Of a DNA stretch of 64,000 bases, positions 50,294-58,917 are shown piece after piece. The position numbers and the translations under genes are program-made. A model generated the notes under the pieces. That model ran no database searches and was not told the origin of the DNA. It saw nothing but the letters and a program-made list of their open reading frames with translations. The stretch is from an uncultured Bacteroidales bacterium. Lineage in GTDB: Bacteria > Bacteroidota > Bacteroidia > Bacteroidales > F082. Positions within the stretch are counted from its first letter, which is position 1; every line of letters begins with the position of its first letter. The stretch covers positions 1 through 64,000 of the forward strand of contig ONFO01000022.1 of assembly GCA_900317155.1 (NCBI GenBank), read 5' to 3'.

Positions 50294-51830
50294 CCCCGAC
50301 ATCCTCAATTGCTTGGCCAATCTGAGCAGCGATGAGGTCTTCACCTCGCCCGAGTTGGCTAACCGAATGCTCGACCTGCTGCCACAGGAGTTGTTCCGTT
50401 CCAGCAAGACGCGCTTTCTTGACCCTTGCAGCAAGAGCGGTGTCTTCCTGCGCGAGATTGCCAAACGACTGCTGACTGGGCTGGAAGAGCAGATTCCCGA
50501 CTTGCAACAGCGCATCGACCATATTATGACCAAGCAAGTCTTCGGCATTGCCTGCACCGACCTCACCGCCGAGATGAGCCGCCGCACGCTCTATTGCACC
50601 AAGCAGGCCAATGGTGAGTATAGTGTGGCCACCTGTTTCGACGATGCGCAAGGCAACTTGCGCTATATGCGTTGCCAACACACTTGGGAGAACGGCAAGT
50701 GTAAACATTGTGGGGCCAACCGAGCCCAATACGACCGCATAGAAACTATCGAGACCTACGCTTATCCATTCATTCACAAAGATATAAACGAAATCTTCAA
50801 AAACATGCAATTCGATGTAATTATAGGAAATCCGCCGTATCAGATGGGAGATGGAGGAAATGGTGCGAGTGCGCTCCCTGTTTATCATAAGTTTATTGAA
50901 CAAACAATAGAGCTAAAGCCAAAGTATATGATTTTTATAGTTCCTGCTAGGTGGCTTAATGGTGGACGTGGATTAGATGATTTTCGAAAGAAAATGTTGG
51001 AAGATTCAAAGATTCGTGTTCTCCATGACTATCTTAATTCGACAGATTGTTTTTCTGGCGTTGAGATTAAAGGAGGAGTTTGTTATTTCCTTTGGGAAAA
51101 GGACTATAAAGGGATCTGTAGTGTATACACCCATAACCAAGATAATGTTTATCATTCTGAAAGACCGCTGCTTGAAAATGGAGCAGAAATCTTCATTAGA
51201 AGCGAAGAACAAGTGACTATATTTCACAAAGTTCTTGCTAAACAAGAAGAATCTTTATCAACATGGTTAAATGCTGGTAGATACTTTGGCTTCCATACAA
51301 AAGTAGAGTGGGTCTCTGAAACTGAAGGGAAAATACAGTCAGCTGATGGTAAAGCGTTCTATCCAATTAGAAAGGTTAGAAATGACATATTCTCTACAAA
51401 AGTGTATGTTCATGGCGGGCAATGTTGGATTTCGCCCAAAACTATACCAAGGAATGCCCATAGAATCTCTTCATATAAGGTACTTATTCCAAGATCGGGA
51501 AATCCTGGATTTGGAAATACAATTATTGGTAAACCAAAAATATCAGAACCTAACTCTTGTAGTTCTAATACATACATGGTTGCTATTCCTCCACAAGCTG
51601 ATATGTCTATTGGTGAAGCAACTAATCTTTGTTCATATTTGAATACCAAGTTTGTCCGTCTATTAGTAGCAACAAAAACCTCTACACAAAGTACACCTCC
51701 AGATGCATTCGAATTTGTTCCTTTACAAAACTTCTCCCACCCCTGGACAGACGAGATGCTATACAAGAAATACGGCTTGGACAAGGACGAAATTGCCTTT
51801 ATTGAGAGTATGATTCGCCCAATGGAATGA
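50277..51830 (+). CDS. Eco57I-type DNA adenine methylase/specificity protein
   Basis: A 517-residue methylase. Motif I is TRFLDPCSKSGVFLREIA (about 46-62); the catalytic motif is FDVIIGNPPYQM with NPPY at 185-188. Between them lies a zinc-ribbon-like CQHTWENGKCKHCG. The C-terminal half would hold target recognition. Start ATG 50277 lies inside the preceding gene. Base composition changes sharply within the gene: GC-rich to about 50770, AT-rich to about 51730, then GC-rich again, as if the catalytic and recognition core had been swapped. With the GIY-YIG helicase behind it, this looks like a restriction-modification system. Confidence 0.8.
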   Translation: MKNNYSPDILNCLANLSSDEVFTSPELANRMLDLLPQELFRSSKTRFLDPCSKSGVFLREIAKRLLTGLEEQIPDLQQRIDHIMTKQVFGIACTDLTAEMSRRTLYCTKQANGEYSVATCFDDAQGNLRYMRCQHTWENGKCKHCGANRAQYDRIETIETYAYPFIHKDINEIFKNMQFDVIIGNPPYQMGDGGNGASALPVYHKFIEQTIELKPKYMIFIVPARWLNGGRGLDDFRKKMLEDSKIRVLHDYLNSTDCFSGVEIKGGVCYFLWEKDYKGICSVYTHNQDNVYHSERPLLENGAEIFIRSEEQVTIFHKVLAKQEESLSTWLNAGRYFGFHTKVEWVSETEGKIQSADGKAFYPIRKVRNDIFSTKVYVHGGQCWISPKTIPRNAHRISSYKVLIPRSGNPGFGNTIIGKPKISEPNSCSSNTYMVAIPPQADMSIGEATNLCSYLNTKFVRLLVATKTSTQSTPPDAFEFVPLQNFSHPWTDEMLYKKYGLDKDEIAFIESMIRPME

Positions 51831-51923
51831 TTATTATAAAACATAAACAGAACGTTCTTTGAAATTTTAGGAGAAAACTGGCATGGTTTAAGAAAGATGT
51901 GTGTCTGCAAAAAATCAACAATT

Positions 51924-52091
51924 ATGGAATATAAGTATTCACAAGAAATATCTGAGAAACAAAAAGTTATCGATTCAATTGTTCCAAGAGTGTATTCTAT
52001 CAAAGAAGCACAGCGCAGAAGCATGACGATCAACCAGTTTACCAGCAAGTTACATGCAATGGTAGATACATTTTACAGTACAAAGGTATGA
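51924..52091 (+). CDS. Small protein between methylase and helicase
   Basis: A 55-codon ORF (MEYKYSQEISEKQKVID start) rich in charged and helical residues, with KEAQRRSMTINQFTSKLHAMV resembling a short ribbon-helix-helix or helical bundle. It lies between two parts of the restriction locus on the same strand, in AT-rich sequence. Family not recognised. A coding role is suggested by its position and sensible composition. Confidence 0.4.
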   Translation: MEYKYSQEISEKQKVIDSIVPRVYSIKEAQRRSMTINQFTSKLHAMVDTFYSTKV

Positions 52092-52165
52092 AGATTCTTT
52101 TCTCCTAACTATTTCTGCATAAGGACGCTCGCTTATAAAAACGTAAACGAACAAACTGACATATT

Positions 52166-54660
52166 ATGCAGACGATAGACCAGATACTTCCTAACGAGCG
52201 GCGGACGATACCGCAGATTTACATGTACGACGACACATCCTTTCCAGGATGGATTAAGATAGGACAAACCACCCGCGCCGATGTGCGGAAACGCATTGAT
52301 GAACAACACCCCATCACCGAGCCACACAAGACCTACCACCTTTTGTGGCACGACAATGCTTTTTATGCCGACGGCAGCGGCGAGAGTTTCAGCGACCACG
52401 ACCTGCACGAATGCTTGCGCCGCATGGGCAAGGAACTCATCGGTGAGTGGTGCCGTTGCTCGCTACGCGAAGCACAAGCAGCCTATATGGCCGTGCGTCA
52501 CCGCGACACACAGGTGAAGACGGATCGTGACCTTGACTACAAGATGCGCGACGAACAAGCACAGGCAGTAAAACAAACCGCCGACTACTTCGCCAAGATG
52601 GACATAGAGGAACCTAACCGTCCCAGCCATTACCTTTGGAATGCCAAGATGCGTTTCGGCAAGACCTTCGCCACCTATCAACTCGCCAAACGGATGGGTG
52701 CCAAACGTGTGTTGGTGCTCACCTTCAAACCCGCCGTGGAAGACTCGTGGCGCGACGACCTCTTGCGCCACCGCGATTTCGAAGGCTGGCGGTATTACAG
52801 CAGTCGCATGGATGAAGAGTTTCCTTCATTGTCCTCGCCCAAACCATTGGTGGTGTTTGGTTCGTTTCAAGACTATCTCGGCAGAGACCGTTACGGTAAC
52901 ATCAAGCCCAAAAACGAGTGGGTGCATTGTGTCAATTGGGATTTGATTGTGTTGGATGAGTATCATTTTGGGGCCTGGAACGACAACGCCAAGAGCCTTC
53001 TCGACCTTGGGGATGCCGATGCCAAAAAGCGACAGACAGAAGAGGACGAGGTGATGACAGAAAGCGGCATCGATGTGGAAAGTGGTCGCGCTTGGGACGA
53101 CGAGGATGTGCCCATCACTGGCAACCATTACCTCTACCTCAGCGGTACGCCGTTCCGAGCATTGGCCACTGGCGAGTTTATGGAAAGTCAAATCTTTAAC
53201 TGGACTTATCAGGACGAACAGGCACGGAAAGAAGCAGTTGGCGGTCCCTATCTGGAGATGCCCACCATGGTGATGATGACCTACCAGATGCCGCAAGACC
53301 TTGGAGCCATGATTGAGCAATGGGACATGGATGGCTTTGACCTCAATGAGTTTTTCCGCGCAGAAGGAAAGAAATTTGTTCATGAAAAAGCCGTCCAAAA
53401 ATGGCTCGACATCATCCGTGGCAAAGCCTCCATGTGCGACCTGCTCTGCCATTCGAGGACACCCGTCTGCTTGACCTCTGCGCCCACACGATGTGGTTCC
53501 TGCCCAATGTGGCCTCATGCGATGCCATGGAAGCACTGCTTCACCGTCCGGCTAACGGATTCTATCAGAACTACACCATCATCAACTGTAGCGGCACCAA
53601 GGCAGGCATCGGAATTGATGCCCTAGGACCAGTGCGTGAGGCTATGGGCGACAACCCTTTGAAAACACGCACCATCACGCTGACATGCGGCAAACTGACC
53701 ACAGGAGTAACGCTGCGTCCGTTGGGAGGACTGCTGATGTTGCGTAACTGCTCTAGTCCCGAAACCTACTTTCAGACGGCTTTCCGTGTGCAAAGTCCAT
53801 GGACGGCCACCGACAAGGACGACCCCACGAAGCATACGATTCTCAAACCCACCTGTTATGTGTTCGACTTCGCACCCAACCGTGCCCTGCGCGAAATGGT
53901 GACCTACGCCAACCAGTTGGATGTGGACAGCAACCGTCGGATCACTGACAAAGTAGATGAGTTCATCAACTTCCTGCCTATCCTTCAGTTTGATGGCAGT
54001 TCCATGAAACGGGTTGATGCCACCGAGATACTTGATTTCGTTGACAATGGCACCAGTGGAACGTTGCTTGCACGTCGTTGGAACAGCGCACAATTAGTCA
54101 ATGTGGACAACGCCACCCTGCAACGAGTGCTTGACAATCCCGAGGCATTGGCCACCATCATGAAGATTGAAGGCTTCCGCGCCTTGGGTAGCGACATCAT
54201 CGAAAACATCGTGAACCGAGCCGAGAAAATCAAGAAGTTGAAACGAGAAGCGGGCGACAATAACGACCCCAAGAAGAAGAAAGAACTCACTGCTGAGGAG
54301 AAAGAATACCGTTCCAAGCGGCGCGAGGTGCAGGAAAAACTGATGAAATTCGCCACCAGAATCCCCATCTTCATGTACCTCACCGATTATCGTGAAGAAA
54401 GTCTGGAAGATGTCATCCGCAAACTAGAACCAAGATTATTTGAGCGCGTCACAGGCCTCACCATCGACGACTTCAACCTGCTTTTGAGTGTCGGTGTCTT
54501 CAACCGCGCCCAAATGAACGACGCCATCCTGAAATTCCGCCGCTACGAGGATGCCTCATTAGAATACACTGGCGTAAACCGCCACGCCTCCGACACGCGC
54601 ATCGGCTTGATGGACAGCACCGTGCCGATTGAGGCGATGCTGGGGAGTGGAATGGGGTAA
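52166..54660 (+). pseudogene. GIY-YIG nuclease/superfamily 2 helicase, frameshifted
   Basis: With one base restored the gene encodes 831 residues. Residues about 15-65 form a GIY-YIG-type nuclease (PQIYMYDDTSFPGWIKIGQTTRADVRKRI). The helicase follows: Walker A NAKMRFGKTFAT (162-167 core), LIVLDEYHFG (about 265), LYLSGTPFRAL, then after the break TLTCGKLTTGVTLRPL and TYFQTAFRVQSPW (motifs V and VI). It would be the DNA-translocating restriction subunit. The frame breaks at 53447-53450: CTGCTC-TGCCATTC reads correctly if CC were CCC, so one C is missing from a short run. It may be a sequencing indel, a true null, or phase variation. The stop at 53624-53626 truncates the first half. Confidence 0.8.
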
Positions 54661-54661
54661 T

Positions 54662-54677
54662 ATGGCTTCTCAGCCAT
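54662..54677. terminator. Short hairpin after the helicase stop
   Basis: ATGGCT and AGCCAT with a TCTC loop, directly behind the stop codon. There is no T-run, so it is only a weak candidate. Confidence 0.3.
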
Positions 54678-54717
54678 AAACTTCATACGAAAAAACAATT
54701 AATTTTCAACAAAGCAC

Positions 54718-54747
54718 TTGCGAAATGGGAAAATGTTTGTATTTTTG
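54718..54747 (+). promoter_or_regulatory. Promoter with no protein gene behind it
   Basis: TTG (54718-54720), 19 bases, TATTTTTG (54740-54747): a full consensus match. The only thing downstream before a terminator is about 110 bases without an ORF. Confidence 0.7.
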
Positions 54748-54753
54748 CAGTGT

Positions 54754-54863
54754 CAGATTGTCGTCAGAGGGCGCGAACAATTTGCTTTCGCAGCATTATT
54801 CAAGCTGGACCTTTCTGACCCCCATATGAGGACATAGCCCCAAAGGTTATGTCCTCAGTTTTT
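54754..54863 (+). ncRNA. Candidate structured small RNA
   Basis: About 110 bases from promoter to terminator. Stems: GTCAGA (54763-54768) with TCTGAC (54814-54819) closing a domain that contains GCGAA/TTCGC (54773-54777, 54787-54791) and CAGC/GCTG (54791-54794, 54804-54807). The end is an intrinsic terminator: GAGGACATA (54828-54836) with TATGTCCTC (54848-54856), then AG and TTTTT. It is not tRNA, tmRNA or SRP-like in sequence. Its terminator overlaps the stop codon end of the convergent gene 54847-55359. Confidence 0.55.
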
Positions 54864-55359
54864 CTATTTCATCCTCTATCTGGTTTTTTACTGTATCCTT
54901 GTCAGAAACGGCAAATAAATCGGGCTTTACGACAACAGCCTTGCTGTTGTGAACTACATAACATTCGTTGATGTTACCACTCGTAAAATCCTCATGCCTA
55001 CCATAAAGACCCGAAGCTATCTTTTTGGTTTTGAGTATGCTTTCAGCCATGTGCATATCAAAATCGAGCACCACAGTCTGGCAACCTTGTTCTTTGGCTT
55101 TGCGAAAGGCAGATTTAATTCCGTTTTCACTTTCTATGCCTTTTCTATCACCAAGTTTCTCATTGATGGTATACTCTGGATTCTTATGGCCAAAAACCAG
55201 CAAATGCTCATTAATACGAATATTCATGTCGGCAAAGCAGCCAAGTAGCACCCTTGCCACACGAATGTTTTCAACAAGTTCTGTTTGGTCAGCTTGCTTG
55301 CTAATCAATAGCCGTTCACCATAAATCTCATCAACTAGAAAATCCTCTATTCTAAACAT
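54847..55359 (-). CDS. Orphan CDI-type (BECR-fold) RNase-like protein
   Basis: A 170-residue protein resembling the C-terminal tRNA nuclease domain of contact-dependent inhibition proteins. The usual order is present: a helix of acidic and basic residues (KQADQTELVENIRVARVLL), NPEYTINEKLGDRKG, the segment ENGIKSAFRKAKEQGCQTVVLDFD, and a strand SKAVVVKP. It stands alone, without the large exported carrier or an obvious immunity gene. ATG 55359 is used because the -7 element ends five bases upstream. Its stop overlaps the terminator of the convergent small RNA. Catalytic activity is not proven. Confidence 0.6.
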   Translation of the reverse strand: MFRIEDFLVDEIYGERLLISKQADQTELVENIRVARVLLGCFADMNIRINEHLLVFGHKNPEYTINEKLGDRKGIESENGIKSAFRKAKEQGCQTVVLDFDMHMAESILKTKKIASGLYGRHEDFTSGNINECYVVHNSKAVVVKPDLFAVSDKDTVKNQIEDEIEKLRT

Positions 55360-55363
55360 GGTG

Positions 55364-55393
55364 CAAAGGTAAAAAGAATTGCGAGAAGTGCAA
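55364..55393 (-). promoter_or_regulatory. Promoter of the CDI-type gene, leaderless
   Basis: TTG (55391-55393), 19 bases, TACCTTTG (55364-55371) on the minus strand. Only four bases separate the element from the ATG. Confidence 0.65.
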
Positions 55394-55454
55394 TAACTGT
55401 ATCTGCACGAGAAAATAAAGAACAGATAATTGATGTTCATTACAATATCAAATG

Positions 55455-55482
55455 TTGTTTAACCGAAAACTTTGTATCTTTG
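55455..55482 (+). promoter_or_regulatory. Promoter of the iminopeptidase gene
   Basis: TTG (55455-55457), 17 bases, TATCTTTG (55475-55482), 24 bases before the ATG at 55507. Confidence 0.55.
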
Positions 55483-55506
55483 CCCCAAACAAAAACACCT
55501 AACCCT

Positions 55507-56388
55507 ATGAATCACCCCATTCAAGAAGGCTATATGCCTTATCTCGGCTACCAGACCTACTACCGCATTGTCGGTGAACCTTCAAGCAAGCCCGCATTGC
55601 TTTGTCTGCACGGCGGACCGGGCAGCACACACAACTATTTCGAGGTGCTGGACCGCATCGCCGACACAGGCCGTCAGGTCATCTCCTACGACCAAATCGG
55701 CTGCGGCAACTCCTACCTCGACGGCCACCCCGAACTGTGGACCCAAGAGACCTGGATCAACGAACTCATCGCCCTGCGCGAGCACCTGCACCTCGACCAG
55801 ATCCACCTCCTCGGCCAGTCATGGGGCGCCATGCAGGCTATCGCCTACATCATCGACTGCCAGCCCAAGGGCATCAAGTCGGTCATCCTCTCTTCGGGCC
55901 ATGCCTCCAGCTCGCTGTGGGCCAGCGAGCAGCACCGCCTCATCAAATACATGTCGGCAGAAGACCAAGAGGCCATCCGCCATGCCGAAGCCACCGGGAA
56001 ATGGGACGACCCCGACTATCTCCGCGCCAACGAGCATTATTATGAGCGTTATGTCATCAGCGTGGATGAAAACTCGCCCGAGTGTATCCGTCGCCCGAAA
56101 CGCGCCGGCAACGAAGCCTACCTTTACGGCTGGGGACCCAACGAATACCAACCCCTAGGCGATCTGGCCGACTTCGAATACACCGACCGTCTGCACCAAA
56201 TCACACAGCCTTGCCTGATATGCAGTGGCACCCGCGACATCTGCACCCCCGTGGTGGCTGCCTCGCTCTACGAGAACATCCCCAACAGCCGTTGGGAAGT
56301 CTTCAAAGGCGCACGCCACACCTGCTTCGTCGAACAGACCGACAAGTACTGCGAGATACTGGAAAAATGGCTGGAGGAATTTGATTAA
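55507..56388 (+). CDS. Proline iminopeptidase-like alpha/beta hydrolase
   Basis: A 293-residue S33 peptidase family protein that removes N-terminal proline (or another residue) from peptides in the cytoplasm. Oxyanion motif LLCLHGGPGSTHNY (33-44), nucleophile S105 in LLGQSWGAMQ, acid in CSGTRDICTP and His in GARHTCF. YDQIGCGNSY is the family G-x-G-x-S loop. The cap region (residues 150-210) is charged. No signal peptide. Start ATG 55507, as the longer frame would begin inside the promoter. Confidence 0.9.
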   Translation: MNHPIQEGYMPYLGYQTYYRIVGEPSSKPALLCLHGGPGSTHNYFEVLDRIADTGRQVISYDQIGCGNSYLDGHPELWTQETWINELIALREHLHLDQIHLLGQSWGAMQAIAYIIDCQPKGIKSVILSSGHASSSLWASEQHRLIKYMSAEDQEAIRHAEATGKWDDPDYLRANEHYYERYVISVDENSPECIRRPKRAGNEAYLYGWGPNEYQPLGDLADFEYTDRLHQITQPCLICSGTRDICTPVVAASLYENIPNSRWEVFKGARHTCFVEQTDKYCEILEKWLEEFD

Positions 56389-56410
56389 ACTTCATCTTTT
56401 CCATGCTGAA

Positions 56411-57877
56411 TTATGCCCCGACGAACTCCACACCAAGGTCCTTGCAAACCGTTTGTGCAGTGGTGCGACCGCTTTGGGCTGCCGGGGGAAGTCCGCCGGA
56501 ATAGGCCGTCCGTTGCCCCGTAAAATATAAGCCTTCGCGGTAACGAACAGGCGCGTGGTACAAGCGTCGGAAGGGCGGCCAGTCCGTCATGTAGCTTCCC
56601 TCAAAGGTGCCGCAATAACGCTCGTATGTGAGCGGCGTGGCCATGTCGGTCACAGCCACAGCATCCTTGATTACGGGAATAACCTCACTGATGGCTGCAA
56701 TGAAATCAGCCATCACCTCTTTTTTCTTGTCTGCATAGCTGCCGTCTTCCTTGGCCGCTTTCCAATAACCGTAAGTGGGGCCGTGAAGCAGACAAGTGAT
56801 GACGCTGCAACCTTCGGGAGCATAGCCTTCCTCTGTGACATAGTTGTTCACGACAATTGTTTTGTAGGTGCGCCTAGCAGCTTGCAGAGGATGAGGCAGC
56901 ACAATCTGCATGGAGCGAGGCCACGAAGACAAATCGGCCTTGACTCCGATACCGAGAAACATGCATTGAGTCGTCCGAAGCCCCGACCGCATCTTTTTGG
57001 CCCAGCTGTCTTGTAATGGCTCTTTGAAAAGCGTGTCGATGGCACTTCGGGCATCCGCCGAAATGACTACGACATCTGCCGTAAGCATCTCGTCCTTGGT
57101 ACGAACCGACCACTGTTTCCCTTCAAGGAAGATCTCCTCCGCAGGGGTCTGGTATCGAATTATTCCACCACAACTTTTGAACGTTTCGGCTATGTTTTGC
57201 GCCATGCGTAGCGAGCCGCCTTTAGGATAGCCGCTATCGCCCACATTGAAGGTGCCAAGGGTGTAGATGAACGACAACGCATTGATTTCAGGCTCCACAA
57301 CGGCGGCCAAAAGTGCCCTTATCCGTGGATTTTTGAACCATTTGGCATAGGCTCGCGCCGACTGGGCCATCAAAAATGGTGTGACGAGGACGGCGGGCAA
57401 CATTTTGACATATTCCCAAACGGAAAACGGCTTGGGGTTTTGGACTTTTAGGCTCCATAAATCTCCGATAGGCTGATGGAAATGCTTGAAACAGGCCAAG
57501 TGAAAACGGAGACGCCACAAGGCAAACTTATCCATCAAGCCAGTGATTTCCAGCCCATGCAAGTCGCGAAACAGGGGCATGGTACCTTTTTCGTCCACCA
57601 AGGTATAGATAGGATCTTTGAAAAAGACGGGGTTGTTATCCTGCAATGCGCCGGTTTCCAACCAAACCTGATGCAAAGGGATTTCCTTCTTGGCTCCGAT
57701 GAGCCAGTGGATGCCACCCTCGAAGGTGTAGCCCTTGCGCTTCCAGCTGGTTGAGACTCCTCCTGGACCAGCAGCCTTCTCCAACACAAGCGTATGGATG
57801 CCTGAACGTTGCAGATAGACAGCGGTAGTGAGTCCCGAGATGCCTGCGCCGATGATTATTGCTGTCCGTTGAGCCAT
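56411..57877 (-). CDS. FAD-dependent phytoene-desaturase-type oxidoreductase
   Basis: A 488-residue flavoprotein. The N-terminal FAD loop is IIIGAGISGLTTAVYLQRSG (7-26). GPGGVSTSWKRKGYTFEGGIHWL follows, as in carotenoid desaturases and retinol saturases. The C-terminal FAD segment is YREGLYFTGQRTAYSGGLPPAAQSG. Substrate is unknown; no carotenoid genes adjoin. Last gene of the operon that begins at 61254; it starts four bases after the zinc-ribbon stop. Confidence 0.85.
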   Translation of the reverse strand: MAQRTAIIIGAGISGLTTAVYLQRSGIHTLVLEKAAGPGGVSTSWKRKGYTFEGGIHWLIGAKKEIPLHQVWLETGALQDNNPVFFKDPIYTLVDEKGTMPLFRDLHGLEITGLMDKFALWRLRFHLACFKHFHQPIGDLWSLKVQNPKPFSVWEYVKMLPAVLVTPFLMAQSARAYAKWFKNPRIRALLAAVVEPEINALSFIYTLGTFNVGDSGYPKGGSLRMAQNIAETFKSCGGIIRYQTPAEEIFLEGKQWSVRTKDEMLTADVVVISADARSAIDTLFKEPLQDSWAKKMRSGLRTTQCMFLGIGVKADLSSWPRSMQIVLPHPLQAARRTYKTIVVNNYVTEEGYAPEGCSVITCLLHGPTYGYWKAAKEDGSYADKKKEVMADFIAAISEVIPVIKDAVAVTDMATPLTYERYCGTFEGSYMTDWPPFRRLYHAPVRYREGLYFTGQRTAYSGGLPPAAQSGRTTAQTVCKDLGVEFVGA

Positions 57878-57881
57878 GAAA

Positions 57882-58151
57882 TCATTGTTTCCAACGCTTG
57901 AGCGTCGGGAAATACTGCCGCATCATGCCCTTGTACTCGTCCTTGGTCATGGGTTTGGGCATGTTCTTGTTGACTACATCCACGAACTGCGAGCAGAACT
58001 CTATCATCTCGTCCATGGTGCAGTCCTGCGTAAACTTGCCGTCTTTGTAGCAATACATGCAGTAGTCTTCGTTCTTGCTTCCGTCGGCATTGGTGCCGAG
58101 AATTTCCTCTGTGAGCGGCATTCCGCAGCTCTGACAAAATTTTAGTTCCAT
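57882..58151 (-). CDS. Stand-alone zinc-ribbon protein
   Basis: An 89-residue paralogue of the N-terminal domain of the gene at 37458-38189: MELKFCQSCGMPLTEEILGT, YCMYCYKDGKFTQDCTMDEMIEFC. The Cys pairs C6/C9 and C33/C36 (C-x2-C) are the likely zinc ligands. Here the PNPOx domain is missing and the chain ends after the LKRW segment. It may be a partner or a partially duplicated gene. Fourth gene of the M28 operon. Confidence 0.85.
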   Translation of the reverse strand: MELKFCQSCGMPLTEEILGTNADGSKNEDYCMYCYKDGKFTQDCTMDEMIEFCSQFVDVVNKNMPKPMTKDEYKGMMRQYFPTLKRWKQ

Positions 58152-58160
58152 TTTTTAGTG

Positions 58161-58910
58161 TTATTTGATTGTCTGTTTGTCCTGTTCAAGCTTCTCTTTG
58201 GCCTGACGGATTATTTCATCAGCTTCTATCGTCTCTTGAAACAACTGTTGGCTAGAAGTTCCTTCTTCGTCGTGTTCATTATTCACTGAACGCATTTGGC
58301 TGAATTCTTTCAGTTCCTCTTCGCTTACTTTCATCATCTGCATACAACGGTTGCGTGTTGTCTGTAAGGACTTCAAAAACGCGTAACTGACATAATAATA
58401 CATTGGAAAACCGAGGTCAAGGAAGCTTTCTATGTATTGAGCGTATCCCGATTCGAGTACATCCTTTTTCAATTCATCCAACACTTGTTGTTGGTAAGAA
58501 CGACGCAGGCTGTAAAAAGAAGAGACCTCGTGGACAAAGTTGACATTGCCGAGGGTGTTGAACGTCTCGATATTAGAAGAAAAAATGTTTTCTGTCGTTT
58601 CAGAAAACTCCTCAGCGGCAACCGTAACGGCTGGCATGATATTGAAACGCAGGCTGTCGAAATACTCGGGGTGACGCGCAACCTCTAATTCTGCTTCTTT
58701 TGCCCGATGAATTGCGGATTCGGCTTTTTGCACCTGTTCAATGGTCTTGTCAAAGTCATAGAGGATCATCATGACCATTTCCTTCTTGGCCGCTGCTTTA
58801 TGGCGCCTGTCGATGATGGCAGAGGTGCCGAAGGTGAGTATGATGGAGAAGGTTGTCGCGAGAAGCGTCAACAGAAACTGTTTGGTGCCGGACGAAGGTT
58901 TTTCTTTCAT
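58161..58910 (-). CDS. Membrane-anchored helical protein
   Basis: A 249-residue protein with one membrane span near the N-terminus (FLLTLLATTFSIILTFGTSAI, 12-32) and a long helical body rich in Glu, Lys and Gln. Heptad-like stretches (IEQVQKAESAIHRAKEAELEVA; ADEIIRQAKEKLEQDKQTIK) suggest coiled coils. It resembles the DUF6090 type of Bacteroidetes membrane proteins in layout, not in a way I can confirm. It follows the AlkZ-like gene by seven bases. Function unknown. Confidence 0.5.
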   Translation of the reverse strand: MKEKPSSGTKQFLLTLLATTFSIILTFGTSAIIDRRHKAAAKKEMVMMILYDFDKTIEQVQKAESAIHRAKEAELEVARHPEYFDSLRFNIMPAVTVAAEEFSETTENIFSSNIETFNTLGNVNFVHEVSSFYSLRRSYQQQVLDELKKDVLESGYAQYIESFLDLGFPMYYYVSYAFLKSLQTTRNRCMQMMKVSEEELKEFSQMRSVNNEHDEEGTSSQQLFQETIEADEIIRQAKEKLEQDKQTIK

Positions 58911-58917
58911 ATACTTT

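Noticed and set aside
54754-54863. SRP RNA or tmRNA
   Set aside because: The conserved GGAAGC-type apical loop of SRP RNA and the tRNA-like ends of tmRNA are absent.
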